Numbered from the stretch's first letter, positions 1-6,489 are shown. The stretch is DNA of 7,094 nt from an uncultured Bacilli bacterium (GCA_944372725.1 CALWAA010000052.1:1-7094), one strand, 5' to 3'. Translations and numbers: made by a program. The notes: generated by a model from the letters alone, not told the origin.

Positions 1-32
1 CTATACTATTGGAGAATGTTGAAATTATAATA

Positions 33-61
33 TTGAAAATATATTAATTTTAATATATAAT
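33..61 (+). promoter_or_regulatory. Sigma-A-type promoter for a short + strand transcript
   Basis: TTGAAA at 33-38 and a perfect TATAAT at 56-61 are separated by exactly 17 bp, which predicts a start near 68. No convincing coding sequence follows: the only ATG (60-62) opens a 9-codon frame with no ribosome binding site. A clear terminator follows at 153-179, so the promoter most likely drives a small RNA. AT-rich DNA produces such boxes by chance; the spacing and the paired terminator raise the odds here. Confidence 0.55.
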
Positions 62-67
62 GAATAC

Positions 68-179
68 AGAAAGAGAACGAAGTTCGTAACTTATATGTGA
101 TTCGCTCCAAAGGAATATCAGCTTGAACTTGAATGTAGAGCTTTCAATAAATATCAATTCATAAAGAATTGATTTTTTT
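68..179 (+). ncRNA. Candidate small RNA, about 110 nt, family not recognised
   Basis: The stretch between the predicted start near 68 and the terminator at 153-179 has no supported open reading frame but has its own promoter and terminator. Visible local structure: GAAC (75-78) with GTTC (82-85) around a 3-nt loop; ATTC (100-103) with GAAT (113-116); TTGAA (123-127) with TTCAA (143-147); then the terminator hairpin. It does not match the hallmarks I know of 6S RNA, small SRP RNA, tmRNA, RNase P RNA, tracrRNA or the common riboswitches. It could instead be the leader remnant or 3' end of something not seen, since only 67 bases lie upstream in the window. Any target or function is unknown. Confidence 0.4.
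153..179 (+). terminator. Rho-independent terminator of the candidate small RNA
   Basis: ATCAATTC (153-160) and GAATTGAT (166-173) form a perfect 8-bp stem with a 5-nt loop, followed by a run of T to 179. The orientation with the T run after the right arm is for + strand transcription. The stem is AT-rich but the shape is canonical. Confidence 0.7.
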
Positions 180-190
180 ATGCCCCTAAA

Positions 191-236
191 TACAAATAAA
201 AAGATGATATCAAATATTAAAATAAAGCATCATCTT
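191..236 (-). terminator. Probable terminator at the end of the PurA-like operon
   Basis: AAGATGAT (201-208) and ATCATCTT (229-236) are perfect inverted repeats around a 20-nt AT-rich loop. Read on the minus strand, the hairpin spans the TGA stop of the PurA-like gene and is followed by TTTATTTGTATTT. The long loop and broken U tract make it a weak terminator, but its place right at the stop codon supports the role. Confidence 0.4.
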
Positions 237-1606
237 CTTTGTATATTTTTAATTAAAGTCCTTTTTAAAATCCTTTCTCCATTTTTAGCACCGGTTCCCA
301 ATGCAGATATAGGAACATCTGTTTCACTTTCGAGCCAACTAAAATATTCTCTTAAATATCTATTAAAATAAAAATCATCAAAGTTACCAGATTCACCTTT
401 AAAATCTAATCCTAAATGCTGAAAAAAATTTAAATACAAGCTAGAGGGTGTATTAATTTGACAATTTGTTTTTAACTTTCTTATATCTAAATCAAATACT
501 CTTCTCTCCATTTTTGTTACTGTCGTTTGTTCAGACTGATCGAATATAGTATTAGAAGGAAAGTCGCTATCTATCATTGGAAGTTCAATTAGTTTCGTTT
601 CATATTCAGATAATCCTTTTGCCTTATACATTAGCCGTTCTAATTCTAATGCCTGAATTAAATGAATCGATTCCAAATTTTGAGATTTATAATTTTCACC
701 CAATACTTGTTTTAAATATATTAAAGGACAATGACTAATGATTTTCTTTAACCTTTCTATATTTAAATGATTAGGAAAGCATTCAACATCACCACGGCAA
801 GGATAACTTCCATACATCGATGCAAGATTAATTTGTGTCCAAGTTAGTTCATCCCCTTTACCATAATTTCCTGAATAAATAAATTCTCCAGACTTAGTTA
901 TGTTACTAATTCTTATTGGAAAAGGTCTTATCACCATAATAGTTTGTAGTAATCTTTCCGGCGAAATTCCTGAATCTGCAAGTAACTGTGCAGTAGAAAC
1001 ATTTCTACTAGTAACATAAGGATAATTACCACTATGATTTAAATCTAAATCACATCCTTGAGATCCTTCTAGCATCACATACTCCAAAGGATTATCAAGA
1101 TAACTATATAGTCTCTCTAACCATTCATCATTAGAGCAAACAACTGCATTTTTATATGTTTTAAAAAATTCTAGTTTTTTATCTCTAATAACTTTTTCCA
1201 CAGTAACTGCTCCACATCCTTTAAATGTTGAACCACTTCTAATATGTTCTCTTTCATATTGTTTATGTCTTTCATCAATCAAAGGAGCCATTTCATGAAC
1301 ATAAATTTTTCTATCTCCTAAATACTTACTAACACGTTTATACTCTGCCTTAAATACTTCCATATCAATCGCCGAACCTGGACCAATAAATAACTCTGTT
1401 TTAGGATTAACTGCTGATACAGGTATATTTCTAAAAACAGTAGAATTTCCCTGTTCATCTACAAAAGTATGACCTGCATTTGGCATACAATTAGTAATAG
1501 CAGCACCTAAATTAATAGATTTATCAGTTGCTATTTCTCCAATAACTTTAGCCTTACCACAACTACCAGCTTCCCCATCTATTATCGATATAACGTTTTT
1601 AACCAT
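230..1606 (-). CDS. Divergent adenylosuccinate-synthetase-like (PurA/PurZ-type) enzyme with altered active site
   Basis: 458 residues; PurA is usually about 430. The PurA pattern can be followed along the whole protein: N-terminal P-loop-like GSCGKAK (14-20), phosphate-transfer motif NAGHT with His46 (E. coli His41), GPGSAID (75-81), GSTFKGCGAV with Arg141 (IMP-site loop, E. coli Arg143), EGSQGCDLDL (180-189), YPYVTS (195-200) and C-terminal VPISALGTG (431-439). Key differences: the general-base Asp13 of E. coli is Ser15; the next Glu is Cys16; the Arg-rich TTGRRRR aspartate loop is missing (GNYGKGDELTW, 247-256); the TKLD guanine motif reads YLKQV (297-301). A purine nucleotide ligase or phosphotransferase with a changed substrate is inferred. 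Phage PurZ shares the Asp-to-Ser change, but its co-substrate is aspartate, which this protein may not bind. The ATG at 1606 follows AGGGGG at good spacing, 20 bp after the Ppx-like gene. It is unlikely to be the housekeeping purA. Confidence 0.85.
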   Translation of the reverse strand: MVKNVISIIDGEAGSCGKAKVIGEIATDKSINLGAAITNCMPNAGHTFVDEQGNSTVFRNIPVSAVNPKTELFIGPGSAIDMEVFKAEYKRVSKYLGDRKIYVHEMAPLIDERHKQYEREHIRSGSTFKGCGAVTVEKVIRDKKLEFFKTYKNAVVCSNDEWLERLYSYLDNPLEYVMLEGSQGCDLDLNHSGNYPYVTSRNVSTAQLLADSGISPERLLQTIMVIRPFPIRISNITKSGEFIYSGNYGKGDELTWTQINLASMYGSYPCRGDVECFPNHLNIERLKKIISHCPLIYLKQVLGENYKSQNLESIHLIQALELERLMYKAKGLSEYETKLIELPMIDSDFPSNTIFDQSEQTTVTKMERRVFDLDIRKLKTNCQINTPSSLYLNFFQHLGLDFKGESGNFDDFYFNRYLREYFSWLESETDVPISALGTGAKNGERILKRTLIKNIQRR

Positions 1607-1626
1607 AACATCCCCCTAAATAAGTT

Positions 1627-2523
1627 TTACTTTAAATCATTAATAACACCATTGATTAAATTTAAATCAGATGGAATAATCCATTTTACATTTGCAATTT
1701 TAAATAATACTAAAGGTATAATAGCACCACTTCTTGCACCATCCATCCATTTAGGATTATTAGGCATCAACTCATATAATTCATCAAGAGAAATATCATA
1801 AAATACTTTTTCAGTACCTTTAACATAATCTTCTAAACTAAGCATATATTTATGAATATGATCATTAAATAAAGTATTATCTACTAAATTAAAGCCTGTT
1901 AGTAATTCAAATCTTTCTTCTCCCCCAGTAAATATTGCACAATCATAATCTTTATCTAATTCAATATTAGATAATTTTTCTAAAACAAATTTTTCCATCT
2001 CTTCAAGAGTATTACCACTATATTGGTCATTAACTTTATCAAAGTTATTTAATAAATCAGCAACACCAATCGTTAAATTTTTTGTATCAGTTATTTTATC
2101 GCCTACAAAAGTTACTAATTCAGTAGTTTTACCACCCATATTAATGATTAAAACTTTCTTATTATTATAATCATTTTCCATCGCTTTTGCTAAATAATAA
2201 TTTTCAATACCATGACTAATAATATTAAAATGCAAATCAAATTTTTCATTAAATAACTTAACTAAATCTTGTTTTCTTTCCTGTATTAAATTTCTAAATA
2301 TACCAGTAACAAAAATATTAGTATTGTAATATTTTAAATCATATTTAGACTTTATTTCTTCAAAATAATCACATAGATCTTTTAAGTTACTTTTACTAAT
2401 ACCTTTTTCAGCATCAAAGTCATTTTTAAAATAAATAGAATGTTCTTCTATAAGTTTTAAATCATCATCATAACAATAAACTTTTATTGTTGATGAACCA
2501 AGATCAATATAATAATTCTGCAT
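1627..2523 (-). CDS. Ppx/GppA-like phosphatase-family protein (ASKHA fold)
   Basis: 298 residues, the length of short single-module exopolyphosphatases. Motifs in order: phosphate-1 loop YYIDLGSSTIK (4-14, Asp7); VTGIFRNL (72-79); ISHGIE (102-107), whose Glu107 aligns with catalytic Glu121 of E. coli PPX; phosphate-2 loop INMGGKTTEL (127-136); adenosine-type TGGEE (199-203); and the family's C-terminal GARSGA (262-267). In the second loop the usual Asp (E. coli Asp143) is Asn128 and the third Gly is Lys132, while Glu135 is kept. Family members hydrolyse polyphosphate or the 5' phosphate of pppGpp; with these changes the activity may differ or be lost. It is first in an operon with the PurA-like gene, 20 bp downstream. 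I chose the ATG at 2523 because AGGAG (2536-2532) lies 8 nt before it; an upstream in-frame GTG (2532-2530) overlaps that site. Confidence 0.8.
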   Translation of the reverse strand: MQNYYIDLGSSTIKVYCYDDDLKLIEEHSIYFKNDFDAEKGISKSNLKDLCDYFEEIKSKYDLKYYNTNIFVTGIFRNLIQERKQDLVKLFNEKFDLHFNIISHGIENYYLAKAMENDYNNKKVLIINMGGKTTELVTFVGDKITDTKNLTIGVADLLNNFDKVNDQYSGNTLEEMEKFVLEKLSNIELDKDYDCAIFTGGEERFELLTGFNLVDNTLFNDHIHKYMLSLEDYVKGTEKVFYDISLDELYELMPNNPKWMDGARSGAIIPLVLFKIANVKWIIPSDLNLINGVINDLK

Positions 2524-2542
2524 AACGATCACTCCTACTAAT

Positions 2543-2571
2543 ATTTTAACATAAATATCAACTTTTTTAAA
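2543..2571 (-). promoter_or_regulatory. Promoter of the Ppx-like/PurA-like operon
   Basis: On the minus strand an extended -10 element, TGTTAAAAT (2551-2543), lies 17 bp after TTTAAA (2571-2566), a 4/6 match to TTGACA. The predicted start near 2536 would leave a leader of only about 13 nt, holding just the ribosome binding site. The region is AT-rich, so this is a moderate call. Confidence 0.4.
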
Positions 2572-2621
2572 ACTTTCCTAATAAATTTCAACCTATCTTT
2601 TTAAGACGCTATAAATTAATC

Positions 2622-2651
2622 TAAACATAACGATAAAATTTCTGCTATAAT
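2622..2651 (+). promoter_or_regulatory. Promoter of the esterase/acyltransferase operon
   Basis: A perfect extended -10 element, TGCTATAAT (2643-2651), lies 18 bp after TAAACA (2622-2627), a 4/6 match to TTGACA. The predicted start near 2658 coincides with the GGTGAT ribosome binding site (2658-2663) of the hydrolase gene, so the leader is very short. It is divergent from the promoter of the Ppx-like gene, with about 50 bp between the two -35 boxes. I see no obvious operator palindrome between them. Confidence 0.55.
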
Positions 2652-2666
2652 ATATTTGGTGATAGA

Positions 2667-3563
2667 ATGAATGATTTATTTTTAGATATAATTAAACACT
2701 TATCAAAATATGATATAAATATGAAAGAAAATTATCAAATATATCGATCAATCCAAAATAAAAATCCCATCCTAAGAAAAACAAAAAGCATAAAAGAAAA
2801 TAATATTACCTATTATATTTTTAATCCTAAAAAAACAAAAACCAATAAAACAATAATTTATCTTCACGGAGGAGGATGGGTCACCGGAAGCATCAAATTC
2901 TATAGTTCTCTTCTCTATCATTTAGCAAACGAATTAAACCAAAACGTTATTGCCTTTGACTACCCACTAGCGCCCGAACATCCATTCCCAGAAGGACTAA
3001 ATTATTGTTATGATGCCATAAACTTACTCTTTAAAAATCCCCAAAAATACAATATTGATCCAAAAGATATCATAATCATGGGAGATTCAGCTGGTGCAAA
3101 TTTAGCAACCGTAATATGTTTAAAAGCAAAAAAGACAAAAGACTTTAAAATAAAGAAAGAAATTTTATTATATCCAATTGTTCAAACAAATTTTACAAAT
3201 AATAAAAAATACAAATCAATTGAAGAAAATGGATACGATTATTTTTTAAATAAAAGTCTCATTAAAGACTATTTAAGTTTGTATATAACAAACAAAAAAG
3301 ACTATAAAAACATACAAATAGCTCCCCTATATGCCAAAAACTTATTTGGTATGCCCGAATCTCTAATTATAACTGCCGACCTAGACCCTCTAAGAGATGA
3401 AGGATATGCTTATGCTAAAAAATTAAAGCGATATTTTAATAAAGTAACATATTATAATATGAAAGGTGTTATCCATGGTTTCTTTAATAACTTTCTATAT
3501 TTTAAAGAAAACCATCATGTAATAAAAATAATAAAAAGATTTGTAGGTGATAAAATTGAATAG
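2667..3563 (+). CDS. HSL-family alpha/beta hydrolase (esterase/lipase-like)
   Basis: 298 residues with the full hormone-sensitive-lipase family signature: oxyanion-hole motif HGGGW (67-71), YPLAPEHPFP (99-108), nucleophile elbow GDSAG with Ser141 (139-143), catalytic Asp240 in ADLDPLRDE and His270 in VIHGF. It should hydrolyse carboxylic esters of short or medium acyl chains; the natural substrate is unknown. No signal peptide or membrane segment is seen, so it is probably cytoplasmic. The ATG at 2667 follows GGTGAT 3 nt upstream. The gene end overlaps the start of the next gene by 8 bp, so the hydrolase and the acyltransferase are probably translationally coupled and act on the same ester chemistry in opposite or successive steps (inference). 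Confidence 0.9.
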   Translation: MNDLFLDIIKHLSKYDINMKENYQIYRSIQNKNPILRKTKSIKENNITYYIFNPKKTKTNKTIIYLHGGGWVTGSIKFYSSLLYHLANELNQNVIAFDYPLAPEHPFPEGLNYCYDAINLLFKNPQKYNIDPKDIIIMGDSAGANLATVICLKAKKTKDFKIKKEILLYPIVQTNFTNNKKYKSIEENGYDYFLNKSLIKDYLSLYITNKKDYKNIQIAPLYAKNLFGMPESLIITADLDPLRDEGYAYAKKLKRYFNKVTYYNMKGVIHGFFNNFLYFKENHHVIKIIKRFVGDKIE

Positions 3564-4800
3564 ACATGATAAATGGTACAAACTAGATAACGCAGCCAAA
3601 ATATTTCCTCCAACCACAACAACTTATGACCCCAAGATATTTCGTTTCTCTTGTTTATTAAAAGATAAAGTAAACCAAGAAAACTTACAGAAAGCTGTAA
3701 ATCTAACTTTAGAAGATTTCCCTATTTTTAAATCAATTCTAAAAAAAGGCTTATTTTGGTATTATCTTGAAGAAACAAATATGAATTCTTACGTTAAAGA
3801 AGAAACAAACAGTCCTTGTGAAAAACTAGATACTCCTCTATTATTTGAAGTAACATATTTTGAAAATAAAATAAACCTTGAAGTTTATCACGCTCTAAGC
3901 GATGGCGCAGGATGCATTACTTTTTTTGAAAATCTAATTTACAATTATTTAAAAATAGAACACAATTTAAAAGACAACACCATTTTAACCAAAAGCTCTA
4001 GTTATGAAAAAGAAACCGATAGTTTCTCCCAATACTATAATCCCAAAAATAAAATTAAAATCGAAAAAAAAGAAAATGCCTATCAACTAAAAGGAAAATG
4101 GTATCAAGAAGGAAAACTTCGTATCATAACTGGCTCTACAAATACCAATAAATTAAAAGATTTAGCTCACAAATACAACACCACCATAACCGGTTTATTA
4201 ATTAGCCTCGTAATAAAAAGTATGGAAGATATCCTAAGCATTAAAGACAAAAGAAAACCTATTTCTATTACTGTTCCCATTGACTTACGAAAATATTTTA
4301 AATCCGAAACAGTTCGCAATTTCTTCAATGTCACCAATGTAAATTACAAATTCACAAAAAACAATACCCCTTTAGAAGAAATCATTACAGAAGTAAACCA
4401 AGAATTAAAAAATGGTTTAAGCAAGCATGCAATTAACACTAATATGAGTAAAATGATATGGTTAGAAAATTTCTTTTTAATACGTCTAATCCCCTTATTT
4501 ATTAAAAACAAAGTCATGAAATATACTTACAAATTAACACGAAAAAAACAAACATTAGGCTTATCCAATGTAGGTATCATCCATCTACCAGAAAGTTGTA
4601 AACCATATATTGATAAATTCTTAATTATGAACAGCACTGATGCCTTAGAAGTATGTATTATTTCCTATGAAGATGAAATTTGTATCAGTTTTTCATCTCA
4701 TTTTATAAGTAGTGAAGTAGAAAAAAATTTCTTTCGCTTACTTAAAAGTTACAATTTAGATATAACTATATATAATAATGAAATAGATGGAGTTGATTAA
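3556..4800 (+). CDS. Condensation/alcohol-acetyltransferase-like acyltransferase
   Basis: 414 residues from the TTG start. It belongs to the CoA-dependent acyltransferase superfamily (chloramphenicol acetyltransferase, NRPS condensation, PapA5 and alcohol acetyltransferase types). The active-site HxxxDG motif reads HALSDG (His112, Asp116, Gly117), where the His is the general base. Further family features are ITVPIDLRKYF (about 238-248) followed by RNFF (254-257), and SNVG near the C terminus (337-340). It should move an acyl group from a thioester to a hydroxyl or amino acceptor; the acceptor is unknown. The TTG at 3556 is preferred because TAGGTGAT (3544-3551) lies just before it; the in-frame GTG at 3547 is part of that site. 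It overlaps the hydrolase by 8 bp, and the membrane zinc-ribbon gene starts on the base after its stop. Confidence 0.8.
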   Translation: MNRHDKWYKLDNAAKIFPPTTTTYDPKIFRFSCLLKDKVNQENLQKAVNLTLEDFPIFKSILKKGLFWYYLEETNMNSYVKEETNSPCEKLDTPLLFEVTYFENKINLEVYHALSDGAGCITFFENLIYNYLKIEHNLKDNTILTKSSSYEKETDSFSQYYNPKNKIKIEKKENAYQLKGKWYQEGKLRIITGSTNTNKLKDLAHKYNTTITGLLISLVIKSMEDILSIKDKRKPISITVPIDLRKYFKSETVRNFFNVTNVNYKFTKNNTPLEEIITEVNQELKNGLSKHAINTNMSKMIWLENFFLIRLIPLFIKNKVMKYTYKLTRKKQTLGLSNVGIIHLPESCKPYIDKFLIMNSTDALEVCIISYEDEICISFSSHFISSEVEKNFFRLLKSYNLDITIYNNEIDGVD

Positions 4801-5460
4801 ATGAATAAATGTCCAAAATGTGAAGTAGTATTAAAAACAAATCATCATATTTGCCCTTTATGTCATAACAAAATTGATTTAAAAGAAAAAAATAGTATTT
4901 ATCCGCAAATAAAATCAAATCATAAATATCGCAATTTAATGATAAAAATTTCCCTTTTCATTAGTCTTTGTGGCATTATTTTTTCCTTACTAATCAACTA
5001 TTGGGTTAACAATCAAATATCTTGGTCTCCTTTTGTTATTTTAGGAATCCTATCTTTTTGGCTAACTTTTAGTATGGGCATAAATAGTAAACATGGATTT
5101 ATGAGAATTTTATTTGCAGAAATTATAAGTATTATGGTTTTATCAATCATTTGGGATTTATTAACTGGATTTCATAAATGGTCTATCACTTATTGCTTAC
5201 CCTTTTTATGTGTTTCCTACACCATTACTTTCTTAATTATCCGAATATTTACGAGATATACCAGAAGAGAATATATTTTATATACTTATTTAAATTCCTT
5301 AATTGGTTTATTACCACTCTATTTTATTATAAAAAACAATCTAAACCCCTTATGGCCATCTTATGTTTCTGTATCGACTAGTATTTTTGCTCTAATCTTC
5401 CTATTCATTTTTAACTATCACACTTTAGGTACTGAAATAGAACGAAGAATGCATGTTTAA
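4801..5460 (+). CDS. Zinc-ribbon multi-pass membrane protein (DUF6320-like)
   Basis: 219 residues. The N terminus has two CPxC knuckles (Cys4, Cys7, Cys18, Cys21) forming a likely zinc ribbon. Then come about six hydrophobic segments at roughly 46-68, 75-94, 100-120, 128-150, 158-177 and 184-206, with a basic stretch (RYTRREY, 152-158) before the fifth. From memory this layout and its place after an alcohol-acetyltransferase-like gene fit DUF6320 proteins; the biochemical role of that family is not known to me. The ATG at 4801 directly follows the stop of the acyltransferase, and GGAG (4789-4792) within the end of that gene is the ribosome binding site. It may anchor or feed the acyltransferase at the membrane (inference). 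Its last 4 bases overlap the convergent CmpB-like gene. Confidence 0.7.
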   Translation: MNKCPKCEVVLKTNHHICPLCHNKIDLKEKNSIYPQIKSNHKYRNLMIKISLFISLCGIIFSLLINYWVNNQISWSPFVILGILSFWLTFSMGINSKHGFMRILFAEIISIMVLSIIWDLLTGFHKWSITYCLPFLCVSYTITFLIIRIFTRYTRREYILYTYLNSLIGLLPLYFIIKNNLNPLWPSYVSVSTSIFALIFLFIFNYHTLGTEIERRMHV

Positions 5461-5948
5461 TTAATTAAAGTAAAGACAATATCTAAAATAAACAAGACAA
5501 TGAAAATGATAGATACCCAAAAGGGTATTTTTTTTACTACATTATTTACCCAAGGAAGAACAAAATAATTAATCGCTGTTGCTAGTAATCCCCATAAAAG
5601 AGATACTTCCAAACAAATATATTTTCCATAATTAAAACGCATATTCGTATAATCCCAATAAGTACGATGAAAAATAGTTTCAATAAGCATACCGCCACTA
5701 AATTCAACAATTGTCATAAGAATAGTTATGCCAATATAAAAGATTATTACCTCTTTCCATTTTTTTAAATGATATTGCGCTAAAAATTTATTTAAAACAA
5801 CAACAAGAAGTACCCCTATCCCATAAATAAAAGTCCAAGGTCCATAAAGAATACCACTATTAAAATTATCATTAAAGAAAATATTAATAAAATTCTCAAA
5901 CAAAAAACCTACCAAAGAAAAAACAAAGAAAATATTTACATAATACAT
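5457..5948 (-). CDS. CmpB-like membrane protein (putative ABC-transporter type IV family)
   Basis: 163 residues with about five membrane segments (near 4-24, 36-56, 67-90, 113-133 and 143-162). Family signatures are SGILYGPWTFIYGIG (31-45), the Glu/Gly-rich EFSGGMLIE (82-90), and HRTYWDYTNMRFN followed by GKYICLE (94-114), which match the CmpB/PF06541 family as I know it. That family is named as a putative transporter but its function is not established. The ATG at 5948 follows a strong AGGAGG 6 nt upstream that overlaps the end of the UPF0316-like gene. It is the third gene of the minus-strand operon. Its stop overlaps the stop of the convergent DUF6320-like gene by 4 bp, and a terminator for the opposing strand lies in its coding region. 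Confidence 0.75.
   Translation of the reverse strand: MYYVNIFFVFSLVGFLFENFINIFFNDNFNSGILYGPWTFIYGIGVLLVVVLNKFLAQYHLKKWKEVIIFYIGITILMTIVEFSGGMLIETIFHRTYWDYTNMRFNYGKYICLEVSLLWGLLATAINYFVLPWVNNVVKKIPFWVSIIFIVLFILDIVFTLIN
5511..5535 (+). terminator. Rho-independent terminator of the + operon, inside the opposing gene
   Basis: ATACCC (5513-5518) and GGGTAT (5523-5528) pair around an AAAA loop; one G-U and one A-U pair extend the stem to 8 bp. A run of eight T (5528-5535) follows, in the direction of + strand transcription. It starts about 50 bp after the stop of the DUF6320-like gene and lies within the 3' part of the convergent CmpB-like gene, where the same bases encode KKIPFWV. Confidence 0.7.
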
Positions 5949-5960
5949 AATAAACCTCCT

Positions 5961-6467
5961 CTACTTAATATACCCATTATGAACAATTTTAGTATCTTTA
6001 ACAACAATAAATGCTTTAGCATCAAGTTCTTTTATTAATTTAATCGTTTCCTGGGTATTTTTACTTTTAACATCAACTAAAAGCAAATCTTTTTTGTCGC
6101 GATAATTATTTTTAAGAGCAATAACTGAAACCCCACATCCCTCACTTCTAAGAGCATTGATTAATTTCGTATTACCCCTAGAAGTAGTAACCTCAATACT
6201 ATTCACATTTTTAATAAACTTTCTCGATAAACACCCACCAATATAAGTACCTGTTGCATACCCAAGCGAATAAAATATCGGAATTAAAATACTATCAATA
6301 TTAGTATTGAGAGCGCGTCTCACCGCAATAAACCAAACAAATACTTCACAAAAAGCTAAAATTGGCGTAAAAATACTTTTCTTCCGAACCATAATCATCA
6401 TTCGAAATGTAGAAATAGATACATCAACAATTCTTGCTAAAAAGATTTCTAAACATGTAAAAAGCAT
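5961..6467 (-). CDS. UPF0316 (YebE-like) membrane protein with DUF5698 and DUF2179 parts
   Basis: 168 residues. The N-terminal half has three hydrophobic segments (about 2-22, 33-50, 58-79) with the family's ARIVDVSISTFRMMIMVR (11-28) and EVFVWFIAV (41-49). The C-terminal half (about 88-168) is a soluble alpha/beta domain of DUF2179 type, with LRSEGCGVSVI (106-116) and a closing strand-helix-strand. Length and layout agree with UPF0316; the function of the family is unknown. Its ATG at 6467 has GGTGGT (6476-6471) close upstream, but both sit in a hairpin (6464-6489) that pairs the start codon. It is 35 bp after the small zinc-ribbon gene and 12 bp before the CmpB-like gene. Confidence 0.8.
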   Translation of the reverse strand: MLFTCLEIFLARIVDVSISTFRMMIMVRKKSIFTPILAFCEVFVWFIAVRRALNTNIDSILIPIFYSLGYATGTYIGGCLSRKFIKNVNSIEVTTSRGNTKLINALRSEGCGVSVIALKNNYRDKKDLLLVDVKSKNTQETIKLIKELDAKAFIVVKDTKIVHNGYIK

Positions 6468-6489
6468 AATACCACCATTAGTATTATGC
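6464..6489 (-). promoter_or_regulatory. RNA hairpin over the start codon of the UPF0316-like gene
   Basis: GCATAATAC (arm 6489-6481) and GTATTATGC (arm 6472-6464, minus strand) are perfect 9-bp complements around an 8-nt loop. The second arm contains the ATG of the UPF0316-like gene (6467-6465), and the loop and the base of the arm carry the GGTGGT ribosome binding site. In the mRNA this would hide the start codon. No U run follows, so it is not a terminator. It may limit or regulate translation of the second gene relative to the first. Confidence 0.5.

Noticed and set aside
180..371. 63-codon + strand open frame over the end of the PurA-like gene
   Set aside because: It has no ribosome binding site, lies antisense to a well-supported gene and starts directly after a terminator.
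230..1606. Simple annotation as housekeeping purA or as PurZ
   Set aside because: The general-base Asp, aspartate loop and guanine motif of PurA are not kept, and PurZ is expected to bind aspartate, so neither name is safe.
2530..2532. GTG as start of the Ppx-like gene, and likewise GTG at 3547 and 6793 for the acyltransferase and zinc-ribbon genes
   Set aside because: In all three cases the GTG overlaps the Shine-Dalgarno site of a better-placed start (2523, 3556, 6781), so the longer forms are probably artefacts.
5178..5381. 67-codon open frame in another phase inside the DUF6320-like gene
   Set aside because: It is a shadow frame within a real gene, without a start signal or family features.
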